Of a stretch of 64,000 nt of DNA, positions 24,034 through 34,385 are shown piece by piece; position 1 is the first letter of the stretch; every line of letters begins with the position of its first letter. The stretch is from Cephalopachus bancanus. Its lineage: Eukaryota > Chordata > Mammalia > Primates > Tarsiidae. A program made the translations under genes and the position numbers. The notes beneath the pieces are model-generated. The model did not search any database. It was not told the origin of the DNA and was given only the letters and a program-made list of their open reading frames with translations. Location of the stretch: NCBI GenBank assembly GCA_027257055.1, contig JAPVLO010000574.1, positions 558,001 to 622,000 of the forward strand, given 5' to 3'.

Positions 24034-24340
24034 TACACAGCTCTGCTGCCATCTCCATGCACTGCTCTGCTGCTGCCTCTACCTCTGTTGCCATCGCCCC
24101 TGCCCGGGGAGATCCTCGGCTCCCAGCCCCATGGAGCTTCTCCCATGCACAGCACATCTGATGCAGCTGTGGCCACTGGTGCCAAGCCCCCCCACCCACC
24201 CAGGGCAACCCCTGGCTCCCAGCTCCATGGAGCTCCTCCCACACACTGCACTGCTGACACAGTGGCTGCCACCACTGCTGCTGTCAGCCTTTCTTGCCCT
24301 GGGTGGCCCTTGGCTCCTGCCCCATGGAGCTCCGGACTCC
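24034..24340 (+). repeat. Tandem units of 96-97 bases in the L1-B 5'UTR
   Basis: The anchor CATGGAGCT recurs at 24130, 24226 and 24323, spacings of 96 and 97. Each time it is preceded by GGCTCCYRSCYC-like sequence. The blocks after the first two anchors align (CTTCTCCCATGCAC with CTCCTCCCACACAC). A weaker unit may start near 24034. Confidence 0.7.
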
Positions 24341-25474
24341 CCTGCCTGTTACACCACCCTGCCCAGCCCTATCCAAGCCACCCAGTACTATGCTGACCTG
24401 CATTGCCTGGCAGTCTCACATTCTACCTTCCCCAGTTTGACCCCAGGCTGCAGCAGAAAAAGATCAGGTGAGGCCCTGAGATCAGACAGGGACCTGCATT
24501 GCCCTGCCCAGATCTGCCCAGCCTCCAACTTGGGATCTAAGATAATAGCATCAAAATAGGAGAGACAAAAGTCCCTCCCCCATGCTAGATTGGACACAGG
24601 TCAGATCTGAGTGACAGAACTGACAGGCAGCAAGCCAACTGAGACCAGATCTGATCCACTCTCCACAGCAGGTCTGAGGTAACTGACCTTAGCTGTGAGC
24701 AACCCTACCAGCCAGCAATGAGAGCTAGAGATCAGAGCAGAAAGGGCATAGAGGAAAAATCTCAGAGCATGCTTGGTTCCCTTGTTTAAATTTTTTAAAA
24801 TTTTTATTCTGTCTATTTGTTTTAATCATCTTTTTTGTCTTTTCTCACTGTTATTGATAATGTTTTCATACTTGTTCTTTTTCTGTTAGTTTACTGATTT
24901 TTTTTTCTTTAGACCTCATGTTTGTGTAGGGGAATAGTACACCAATAAGGAGGTGGGTTAACTTCTATGTCTGTATGATTGTATGTTTTAGTTTAGTTTT
25001 TAAATGTACTCTTATCTGTCTTTGTGTCTCTTTTCATTTGTTATTCGGTACATTTGTCTGTTTTTCCTCTTACTCTTCTCTCTCGCTACCTTCCTCTTCC
25101 CCCCACTCCCTGTTACATTCTTTTCCTTTTTCTTACCTAATTTTGCTTTCAGGGAGCAAACTTATACCCCCACTGCATGGACAGATTGCAAGGCAGTGGG
25201 AAGTGGGTTGCAGAGTATTCATATACATGTTAGTGGATACTGGGATCTGCAGATAGATTTTGAATCACAGCTCTCCCCTCAATTAAATCTCAAAACAGCA
25301 AAAAGTATAGCCCCAATCTACAGTCCAGCTTCAGAATTGAACAAAGTCAGAGAATTCACACAAGGAAGAATAAGTGATTGAGCAAACAGAAGTAAAAGCA
25401 ACCCCACCACACATGAACAAAAGAATTAAAGAAGATGGTGAAAAAGGAAAAAGTGGGGAGGACAATCTGCACAA

Positions 25475-26504
25475 ATGAAGAAAAACCTAAATAATATAGG
25501 TCTCACATGGACCCCTGGGAGGTCAGACACTGAGAAAAAAGACTTCATAACACAAACAACGAAGAGTCCCAAACAATGAATGACTGGTCACATACTACAC
25601 ATATGCAAACAATGGGTGACTGATCACATACAACAAACCCTGACATCAAGATATTAATACAGAGAATAAAAAGAATTGAGAAGAGACAAGAGAAAAATAG
25701 GAAGGAGTTGATAACTCAGAAAACAGCAGTAAAGAATACTGTGATTGAAATAAATAACAAATGAATAAGCATGGAAAGCAGAACTAGGCAAGCAGAAGAA
25801 AGAATCTCAGAGCTGGAAGACCAAATATAGAACTAAACCAAATTATCAAAAACATAGAAAAGAAGCTTAAAAAGACAGAACAAAACCTTCAACAAATGAG
25901 CGACTACTTCAAGAGACTGAATGTAAGAGTAATTGGACTTCCTGAGGCAGAAAGAGAGATAGAGACTACCCTGGAACAAACATTCCATGAAATTATTCAA
26001 GAAAACTTCCCTTATCTCATCAGAGATGCAAAACTTCAAACATAAGAGATTCAGAGCACCCCTACAAGACAACAAATTAGAAGACCAACTCCTAGACATA
26101 TAATAATTCACCAAAAAAAGTAGGTATAAAAGAAAAAATACTAAAGAGAGCAAAGGAAAAGGTCAGACTACCTACCAGGGAAGACCAATTAGAATAGTCA
26201 CAGATTTATCTACAGAAACACTTCAGGCTAGAAGAACTTGGAGCCCAATCTTCAAGTTCTCAAAGATAAACAATGTCAATCCGGAATAAATTACCCAGTC
26301 AAGCTAAGCTTCATCAATGAGGGAAAATTAAAATCTTTCCCAGACATCCTATCTCTACAAACTTGCACTGCCTCCAGACCACCTCTACAAGAAACTCTTA
26401 AGAAAGTATTAAACACAGAAGACAAGGAAAAAAAGAACGACAATGTTTTTCACAAGAGTACAGGAAAAAGATTGAAAACATACATGAATCAACCCCAAAA
26501 CTAA
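25475..26504 (+). pseudogene. ORF1: L1-B ORF1, broken with lost stop
   Basis: The start ATG 25475 lies in CACAAATG. Parts seen are an acidic and polar N terminus, a heptad coiled coil around 25,640-25,850 (ERISELED), the RRM beginning near 25,920 (RVIGLPEAERE), and the C-terminal RNA-binding part QSGINYPVKLSFINEGKLKS with LQETLKKVLNTED to 26,440. The family stop codon after the KEKK block has mutated from TGA to CGA (near 26,438). The frame therefore reads on to 26,502-26,504, adding about 22 residues. Internal stops are present, for example after the coiled coil. Confidence 0.88.
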
Positions 26505-26553
26505 AAGAAATACAACAAACAAACAGGAACAATGACAACTCTATAAAAACCTC

Positions 26554-29500
26554 ATGATAGGGATAAAATCTCACATTGCAATAATTAATCTGAATGTGAG
26601 TGGAGTAAATGCACCACTGAAAAGACACAGAATAACAAAATGGATAAAATATCATGAGGTAACAATATATTGTCTCCAAGAGACTCATCACACCAGAAAG
26701 AATACTCACAGACTCAAAGTAAGAGGATGGGAAGCAAAATATCAGGCAAACAGACCACAAAAGAAAGCAGGAGTTGCAATCTTAATTTCTGAAAAAAATA
26801 GCTTTCAAGCTATCAAAAATTAAAAAGGATATAGAAGGTCACTACATAATGATAAAAGGTTCAATCCATCAACAAGAAATATCCATCCTAAACATATATG
26901 CACCCAACAAAGGAGCACCAACTTTCATAAAGCAGCTTCTAGGCAAACTCAAAAAATATAATGACTCTGACACAATCATAGCTGGGGACTTAAAAACCCC
27001 ACTCATAACCCTAGACAGATCATCAAGACAAAAAAATCCGCAAGGAGATCTGGAACCAAGATCTGACTCTTGACCAAATAGAATTAATTTATGCCTATAA
27101 AACACTCCACCCAACGACTACAGAATATACATTCTACTCATCACCGCATAGAATGTACTCTAAGATAGACCACATCCTTGGCCACAAATCAAGCACAAAC
27201 AAATTTCATAAGATTGAAATTTTGCTATGCACCTTCTCAGACCACAGTGGAATAAAAATAAATATCAACACCAACAAGTTTCCCCCAAAACCCACAAAGA
27301 CATGGACAATAAACAGCATGATGCTAAGCAACTCCTGGGTCAACATGGAAACCAAAGCAGAGATTAAAAGATACCTGCAAACAAATGAAAATGAAGAAAC
27401 AACTTACCAAAATATCTGGGATGCCATGAAAGTTGTAGTAAGAGGGGAATTCATATCTCTACAAACGCAAATGAAGAAAATGGAAAGATCACAAATTAAC
27501 AGTCTAAAAAGTCACCTAAGAAATCTGGTAAAGCAAGGCCATCAAAACCCTAACTTCAGCAGAAGAATCCAGATCACCAACATAAAAGTCCAAATCTGTG
27601 AAACAGAAGACAAAAAGATAATCCAAAAACATCCATGAAACAAAAAGCTGCTTCTTTGAAAGGATAAACAAGATCGATGATCCCCTAGCTAGGCTGTCCA
27701 AGAAAAAGAGAAAAAACACAATCAGAAACACAAAAGATAAAGTCACATCTGATCCTGAAGAAATACAAAAGATTATCAAAGACTACTGCGTACACTTGTA
27801 TGGAACCAAACTTGAAAACCTAAAGGAAATGGAGGACTTTCTTTCATCACGCAACCTCCCAAGGTTGAAACAAGATGAAATCAAGACCTTTAATAGACCA
27901 ATAACAATCCAGGAAATTGACTATGTCATAAGAAAATGAGCCGGGCTCGATGGCTCAACCTGCAATCCTGCACCTTTGGGAGGCTGAGATGAGTGGATTG
28001 CCTGAGCCTGCAGGTTCGAGACCCGCCTGGGCAGGGAGACCTCATCTCTACAATAAATCAAAAATCAGCCGGGCATGGTAGCGCTTGCCTGTAATTCCGG
28101 CTACTTGGAAGGCTGAGGCGGAAGGATCGCTGGAGCCCAGCAGGTTGAGGCTGCGGTGTCCGGGAGCGGCCACTGCACTCCAGTCTGGGCGATAGAGTGA
28201 GACTCCAACTCAAAAAAAAAAAAAAAAAAAAGAAAAGAAAGAAAATGACCTCCAAAAAAAGCCCTGGACCAGATGACTTTCCAGCAGAATTCTACAAGAC
28301 ATACAAGGAGGAACTGATACCAATACCATTGAAAGTATTCTAGGTGATTGAGAAAGATGGAACTCTCCCCAAATCATTTTATGAAGTTAACATCTCATTG
28401 ATACCCAAGCCAGGTAAAGACCCAACAAAGAAAGAGAACTATAGGCCAATATCTTTGATGAACATAGATGCTAAAATTCTCAACAAGATCCTAGCAAACA
28501 GGATTCATCAACATATCTCAAAAATTATCCATCACGACCAAGTAGGCTTCATCCCCGGGAAGCAAGGCTGGTTCAACATTCATAAGACATAAACATAATT
28601 AAATACATCAACAGACATAAAAACAAAAACCACATGATTATTAGATGCAGAAAAAGCTTTTGATAAAACCCAGCACCCCTTCTTGATAAAAACCCTCGAA
28701 CATCTAGGCATAGTTTGAACATTCCTCAAAATAGTAAGAGCCATCTACGAAAAACCCACAGCCAGTTTACCCCTGAAGAGACAGAAATTAGAACCATTTC
28801 CCCTGAAAACTGGAACAAGACAAGGATGCCCGCTCTCACCCCTCCTGTTCAACATAGATTTGGAAGTCCTAGCTAAAGCAATCAGAGAAGAGAAGGCAAT
28901 CAAGGGTATCCAAATAGGAAAAGAGGAAGTCAGGTTATCTCTCTTTGCAGACAACATGATTATATACCTTGAAAACCCAAGAGAATCAATCAAAAATCTC
29001 CTTGCACTGATAAAGGACTTTGGCAAAGTCTCAGGGTATAAAATAAATGTGCAAAAGACACATTTCTATACACCAATAATAAACAAATAGAAACCCAAAT
29101 AAAAAGCACTATTCCATTCACAATAGCCACAGAAAAAATGAAATACCTTCACATCTTCCTAACCAGAGATGTGAAAGACCTTTACAATGAAACCAACAAA
29201 ACACTGCTCAAAAAAATCAAAGATGACACAAACAAGTAGAAAAATATTCCATGCTCATTAATTGGAAAAATCAACTTTGTTAAGATGTCCATCCTACCTA
29301 AGGCAATCTACAGATTTAACGCAATGCCCATCAAATTACCAGCAACATTGTTCTCAGACCTAGAAACAGGGATTCAGGAATTCATATGGAAACATAAACA
29401 ATCAAGAATAGCCTAAATAATCCTAAAAAAAAAAAAGAAATAAAGAATGCAAAGTAGGGGGTATCATATGCCCAGATTTTAAACTTTATTATAAAGCTAC

Positions 29501-30691
29501 AATAATCAAAACAGCCTATTGTGGTACAAGAACAGGCATATAGACCAATGGAACAGAATTGAGATTCCAGAAGCAAAACCTCAATTTCTCAACCAACTCA
29601 TCTTTGACAAAGCCTCCACCACCCACTACTGGGGATAGGAGAACCTATTCACTAAACGGTGCTGGTAAAACTTGCTGAGCACATGCAGAAGATTCAAATA
29701 GGACCCCTACCTATCCCCATACACAAAAATTAAATCTAAATGGATCGGGGACCAAAATGTAAAACCTCAAACTATAAGAACCTTAGAAAATGCAGGAGAA
29801 ACTCTTATGGAAGTTGGAACTGGCAATCAATTCCTGATCAAAACCCGAAGTGCCCTTGCCATAGGAAATAAGATAGACAAGTGGGACCTCATTAAATTGA
29901 CAAGCTTCTGCAAAGTCAAAGAAACCATCAAGAGAGCAGCAAGACAGCCCACAGACTGGGAAAAATATTTGCCAACTCCATGTCTGACAAAGGTCTAACA
30001 TCAAGGATCTACACAGAACTCAAACATACTGATTAAAAAAAAACAAAAAAACAACAAAAAAGGACCCATTACAAAGTGGGCAAAAAATATGAATAGACAC
30101 TTCTCAAAAAAAGACATACGAGCAGCCAACAGATAAATGAAACAATGTTCAGTCTCACTAGTCATCAAGGAGATGCAAATTAAAACTACACTGAGATACC
30201 ACCTAACTTCAGTCAGGATGGCCATAATCAATAACTCAAAGGATAACAGATGCTGGAGAGGATGTGGTAAAATGGGAACACTTCTACACTGTTGGTGGGA
30301 ATGTAGACTAGTACAGCCTCTGTGGAAATCAGTATGGTGATTCCTAAGAGTTCTAAAAATCAGCCTTCCAAATGAACCCGCAATCCCCCTACTGGGAATA
30401 TACCTGAAAGAACTCTAATCACTCTATTAAAAAGATACCTGCACATGTATGTTTATCATAGCATTGTTTGCAATAGCAAGAACATGGAACCAATCCTGCT
30501 GCCCATCAAAAGAGAATTGGATTAAAAAAATGTGGTACAGATACACAATGAAATTTTACGCAGCCATAAAGAAGAACAAAATCATGAACTCTGCAGCAAC
30601 CTGGATGGAATTAGAGTTTATAATATTGAGTGATCCCTCACAGAAACAAAGAGCTGAGTATCACATCTTCTCTCTCATAAGTGGACCTTGA
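26554..30691 (+). pseudogene. ORF2: L1-B ORF2, broken and split by an Alu
   Basis: The ATG at 26554 opens the endonuclease, with NLNVSGVNAPLKRH and CLQETHH (metal-binding Glu) in frame 26554-26823. AGDLKTP has lost the Asn expected in GDFN/GDLN (about 26,985). CTFSDHSGIKIN keeps the catalytic DHSG near 27,233. The Alu at 27940-28238 splits the region before the RT. The RT palm motif reads FADN instead of FADD at 28944-28955, so one catalytic Asp is lost. The C-terminal region ends FSLISGP at TGA 30689-30691. There are several frameshifts. Confidence 0.9.
27940..28238 (+). mobile_element. Young Alu nested in L1-B ORF2
   Basis: It runs from GCCGGGCTCGATGGCTC to an A-rich tail. The exact TSD AAGAAAATGA is at 27930-27939 and 28239-28248. 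It inserted after L1-B. Confidence 0.95.
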
Positions 30692-30903
30692 ATAACTACC
30701 ATAATACTATGAGAAAAGGATTGACCATAGCGCGATACTGCAGATCGGGGGGGGGGTTGTGGGATTGACAGTGGTCAATATCTGCCTGGGGAAGGGGGGC
30801 ACACCTCATCAAAAAGGATAACTGCATAATATATATTTGTATACCTAACACTGAATTCTACCCCACAATTTTAAAATGAAAATTTTAAAAAATTTTAAAA
30901 AGT
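30692..30903 (+). repeat. L1-B 3'UTR, double G-unit type
   Basis: Two G-rich units are present (one with a run of about ten G near 30,748), followed by CACACCTCATC and a tail of mixed A and T. The single-unit GATCCCAAACCAGG block is absent. Confidence 0.75.
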
Positions 30904-30970
30904 TACCCAGAGTAATTTTCTGTTACCAAATAATTGTAACTGATAGGGGATAATTACTGCATTACATATT

Positions 30971-31266
30971 TATTTATTTATTTTTCTTTTTTTTGCGTTG
31001 GAGTCTCACTCGGTCACCCAGACTGGAGTGCAGTGGCCGCTTCCGGCCACCCCAGCCTCGACCTGCTGTGCTCCGCTATCCTTCCTCCTCAGCCTTCCAA
31101 GTAGCCGGAATTACAGGCATGTGCTACCACGCCCGGTTGATTTTTTGATTTATTGTAGAGATGAGGTCTCGCTGCCCAGGCGGGTCTCGAACCCGCGGGC
31201 TCAAGCAATCCACTCACCTCAGCCTCCCAAAGGCGCGGGATTACAGGCTGAGCCACCGAGCCCGGC
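30971..31266 (-). mobile_element. Young Alu, minus strand
   Basis: The exact 17-base TSD TTACTGCATTACATATT is at 30954-30970 and 31267-31283. The head is T-rich with TATT repeats. The perfect T-arm hairpin is kept at 31180-31196. It lies 50 bases downstream of L1-B. Confidence 0.95.
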
Positions 31267-31309
31267 TTACTGCATTACATATTGATGAGACTGAGGTTTC
31301 TTATTGGTT

Positions 31310-31415
31310 CATCATTGTGTCACTAGCATGTTGCCTTTAACTTGATCACTGGAACCTAAGCAGAGTAACTGACACATAGAGGGGCTCAATAAATATTTAT
31401 TAACTGATTAATTGC
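31310..31415 (+). mobile_element. L2 3' end fragment
   Basis: GACACATAGAGGGGCTCAAT and AATATTTATTAACTGATTAAT match the terminal L2 motif. Confidence 0.5.
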
Positions 31416-31785
31416 CCCAAGAGCAAATAAACAAACTTTATTGGTGTCATTGTAGCTTCAATAAAATAGAATACTAAGTGTGTGTGCAAGTACCCATGTT
31501 CGGTTTGGGCAGCGTACAGTGTGCAGCTCTTGCAGCATTGCTTGGGTAAAGTTAGGCATGTTCGTTCTTCATATTTACTCAAGCACTCGTCTTAGTTACT
31601 TTCAGATGGTTATGATGTTAGGTATCCCTAGTTTCCATTACATCCCAAGACAACACCCTGTTTCAGAAAAACCTGTCTCCTCTTTGTGCCCCAAATACAA
31701 CCTGCTCATTTACAAGTATTACATAATAGTTTTGTATGTTGATCTCTTCTACCTCTTGAATAAGCATAAGAGTTGTCATGTGTAT
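31416..31785. other. Unannotated spacer
   Basis: Nothing is recognised. The frame at 31480-31821 has no domain and runs into the following MIR. Confidence 0.5.
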
Positions 31786-31789
31786 CAGC

Positions 31790-32020
31790 ATAGCAGAACA
31801 CTTAAGATACAGAACTCTTGAGCCAACATCCCCAGCATTTAAATCCTAATTATACCATTTACTAGACATTTGACTTTGGACAAGTTATTTAACCTTGCTA
31901 TGCCTGTTTCTGCATCAGTAAAACAGGATGAATAATAGTGTTTAACTCACTGGGTTTTTTTGTTAAGGATTAAAAACTTAATATGTACAAAAGACTTAGC
32001 TTAGTGCTTGGCAAGTACTT
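31790..32020 (+). mobile_element. MIR SINE
   Basis: TTTGACTTTGGACAAGTTAT, CTGTTTCTGCATCAGTAAAA and TTAGTGCTTGGCAAGTAC appear in MIR order. Confidence 0.75.
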
Positions 32021-32272
32021 TTGTAGATATTACAGTTGTTTACCAGTATTTTGTTCCCTTCCACTTTGGAGCATACAAAGATCATAGTTTTCTGCTGCTG
32101 TACACATCACTACCATCTCATTGTCAACCTCCTGACTTTCTCTGCCAGGGAAGAGAAAGTAATTTAAGACTGAAACATTCTTGAATCCTAGTTATCCTGT
32201 TGAGAACACCTATTCTGGAGAATTGACTAGATTTCCTGTAGACTTTTGTTGGGTTAAGTCGCAGCATCAGTA

Positions 32273-32631
32273 CAGGTTGAATGTCTCTTATACAAAATAC
32301 TTAAAATCAAAAGTGTTTTGGATTTTATATTTTCTCCCATTTTATAATTTTTGTACATATGTAATGAGATATCTTTGGGATGGGGCCTAAGTCCAAACAC
32401 AAAATTTATTTATGTTTAATATATACCTTATACACATAGTCTGAAGGCAATTTTATACATAATTGTTAGTTTTTATGCATGGAAGAAAGTTTTGATTGTG
32501 TTTTGACTGTGACATATCACATGAATTCATGTATGAAATTTTCTATTTGTGGCATCATGTCACGGCTGAAAAAGTTTTGGATTTTGGAGTGTTTCAGATT
32601 AATGACTTTTAAATTAGGGATGCTCAATTTG
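32273..32631 (+). mobile_element. MER2-like Tigger/pogo-type DNA transposon
   Basis: A non-autonomous element of about 360 bases with inverted ends: CAGGTTGAATGTCTCTTA at the left, and GGGATGCTCAATTTG as its counterpart at the right. TA dinucleotides flank both sides, as for Tc1/mariner-superfamily transposons. Internal blocks AATGAGATATCTTTGGGATG and CTTATACACATAGTCTGAAG match the MER2 family as I remember it. No transposase remains. Confidence 0.75.
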
Positions 32632-32749
32632 TATATATACTACTATAATATAAAATATTAGCTCATTTTGTTATATGTTAACCCATTCTTGTGGTTACTT
32701 CTGTACCGTCATGTATTTTTAAGTATGTATTTTTTGTCTTTACTGTTAG

Positions 32750-32943
32750 AGGGGAGATGTCATAGCTTATGCATCTTTTCGTTATCCTTCTCTGGTGCCC
32801 ACTCCGTATCGACACAATGCACCCTGTGAATATAAATCAATTGAAGACGATATTTCAATTTTGTAGCTTTATGGGAAACTTCATAGTGTCGCCATGGGAT
32901 CTTTTAAAGACTGATAACAATTCATCAGAGAGGATTACAGCAG
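32750..32943 (+). other. Speculative exon
   Basis: An acceptor-like TTTTTGTCTTTACTGTTAG ends at 32,749 and a donor-like CAG/GTATGT is at 32941-32949. From 32,750 a 38-codon frame (containing YASFRYPSLVPTPYRH and ending in SIEDDISIL) stops at TAG 32864-32866. Five or so CpGs are clustered here, against an AT-rich background. As a coding exon it would be terminal; as an internal exon it would be non-coding. I do not recognise it, and chance is a serious alternative. Confidence 0.17.
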
Positions 32944-33120
32944 GTATGTATAAATTCATGAGCTCCAAAATCTTTCTCTCCTTCTCAATTTTTCTATCCA
33001 CCAGGAGCTATACGTGAATCTTCCCTCTTCTTCACTCCCTACATTCAGTCTCCAAGTCCTGTCATTTCTGTCTCAAATATCTCTCAGGCCTATTCCTCTT
33101 TCTCCATCTCCTTAGCATCT

Positions 33121-33333
33121 TTTTGTAATGTTTTAAATTTTTAAAAATTTTGTTTTAAAGATGTGTGGGGTATATTTCAGGATTAGGCACATAAGTGGTC
33201 ATTATACAGGTGAAGTTTGGCATTCCTTTGGTTCTCACTTCACCTGGTTTGGGATCAGGCACCCTTTTTGATGTGTCGTGCCTGCCCTCCTTCGCTCCTG
33301 TCTGTGTCCTGCTACTGCCAATCCTTTTCTCTC
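33121..33333 (-). mobile_element. L1 3' fragment, minus strand, single G-unit type
   Basis: On the minus strand it reads GGATTGGCAGTAGCAGGAC, then GATCCCAAACCAGGTGAAGT and an A-rich tail. It is 5'-truncated to about 210 bases. A short TSD, AGCATCT, lies at 33114-33120 and 33334-33340. Confidence 0.8.
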
Positions 33334-33335
33334 AG

Positions 33336-33384
33336 CATCTCTTTTAGCTCTGATCACTGCATCTCTTTTGGCTCTGATCACTGA
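33336..33384. repeat. Short tandem duplication of about 24 bases
   Basis: GCATCTCTTTTAGCTCTGAT recurs as GCATCTCTTTTGGCTCTGAT with one mismatch directly after it, beginning in the L1 TSD. Confidence 0.85.
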
Positions 33385-33720
33385 AATTTATTTCAAGGAT
33401 AATTGAAACAGCCTCCTCACTATTCTTTTTTCTAGTTTTGCTCCTCTCCGATCTATATTGTCCTTTTGATCCAGAGTAGACTTTTCCCAAAGCATACGTC
33501 TGATCATGTCAGCCTCTTGCTTAAAGCGGACCTCTCATTACTTTTTAAATAAATTTCAAATTTTTGAACTTGGCAAGTAAGATTTTTCATGATCTCTGAA
33601 TAGTTTCATGACGATTTTTTCCTCACTACCCTATCACACAACTATACTTCAGCCACATTAAATTATTTGCAGTTCTTAAAATAAACCTTATCTTTTTTCT
33701 TTACACCTTCTTATACTTTT

Positions 33721-34005
33721 TTTTTTTTTGAGTTGGAGTCTCACTCTGTTGCCCAGACTGGAGTGCAGTGGCCGCTCCTGGCCACCGCAGCCTCGACCTG
33801 CTGGGCTCCGGTGATCCTTCCGCCTCAGCCTTCCAAGTAGCTGGAATTACAGGCGCGTGCTACCACGCCCGGCTGATTTTTTTTGATTTAGTGTAGCGAT
33901 GAGGTCTCACTGCCCAGGCGGGTCTCGAACCCACGGGCTCAGGTAATCCACTCACCTCAGCCTCCCAAAGGCGCGGGATTACAGGCTGAGCCACCGAGCC
34001 CGGCT
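33721..34005 (-). mobile_element. Young Alu, minus strand
   Basis: The exact 16-base TSD ACCTTCTTATACTTTT lies at 33705-33720 and 34006-34021. The element interrupts an L2. Confidence 0.95.
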
Positions 34006-34184
34006 ACCTTCTTATACTTTTAATTCAGTCTGATATATTCTTATTTAGCCTGAAATGTTTTTATTTCACATTTGCTTGACTAATTCTTGTTTGTCCTTCA
34101 GGTCTCAGCTTAGGATGATCATCTCTTCTGGAAACCCTTGCAAACCTCTCCAAAACTGTTCATCTGTAGGACATTCTGCTTTCC

Positions 34185-34385
34185 ATCATATGATGAGATA
34201 GTATAGCATATTGACTTGTAGTCAGACTGACCTAGGTATGAGTATCTACTCTGCCAGTTATTAGAGAGTGGCCTTGAACAAGTTACATAGCAATGTTAAT
34301 TGTGTCTTTCCTGTGTTATTAGGATCAAAAGCTTTCAGCACAGCCCATAGAATATAGTAAGTGCTTAATAAATGCTAGCTACCAT
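34185..34385 (+). mobile_element. MIR SINE
   Basis: GATAGTATAGCATATTGACT, GTGGCCTTGAACAAGTTACA and AGTAAGTGCTTAATAAATGC are in MIR order. Confidence 0.7.

Larger units (their letters stand above)
23917..25474 (+). promoter_or_regulatory. L1-B 5'UTR and promoter region
   Basis: The GC-rich first part begins GACTTCTGGAAAGATGGC, with a YY1-type AAGATGGC at 23928-23935. It contains about three tandem units of 96-97 bases. The second part is T-rich and CTTT-rich, ending before the ORF1 ATG. The same layout occurs in L1-D. A 203-codon open frame (23948-24559) crosses the GC-rich part but looks accidental. Confidence 0.75.
23917..30903 (+). mobile_element. L1-B, full-length L1 with nested Alu
   Basis: The exact 11-base TSD TACCCAGAGTA lies at 23906-23916 and 30904-30914. 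The order is 5'UTR, ORF1, ORF2, 3'UTR and A-rich tail. Without the Alu the element is about 6.7 kb. Both ORFs are broken and the RT catalytic motif is altered. Confidence 0.95.
33020..34150 (+). mobile_element. L2 LINE, interrupted by an L1 piece and an Alu
   Basis: L2 ORF2-end blocks occur in order: TCTGATCATGTCAGCCTCTT, CTTCAGCCACATTAAATTAT, TGCAGTTCTTAAAATAAACC and CTTCAGGTCTCAGCTTAGGA. The L1 fragment at 33121-33333 and the Alu at 33721-34005 were inserted into it. Confidence 0.65.

Noticed and set aside
23948..24559. 203-codon frame in the L1-B 5'UTR
   Set aside because: It lies in GC-rich tandem 5'UTR units where stops are rare. I saw no equivalent frame of this length in L1-D and no domain is visible.
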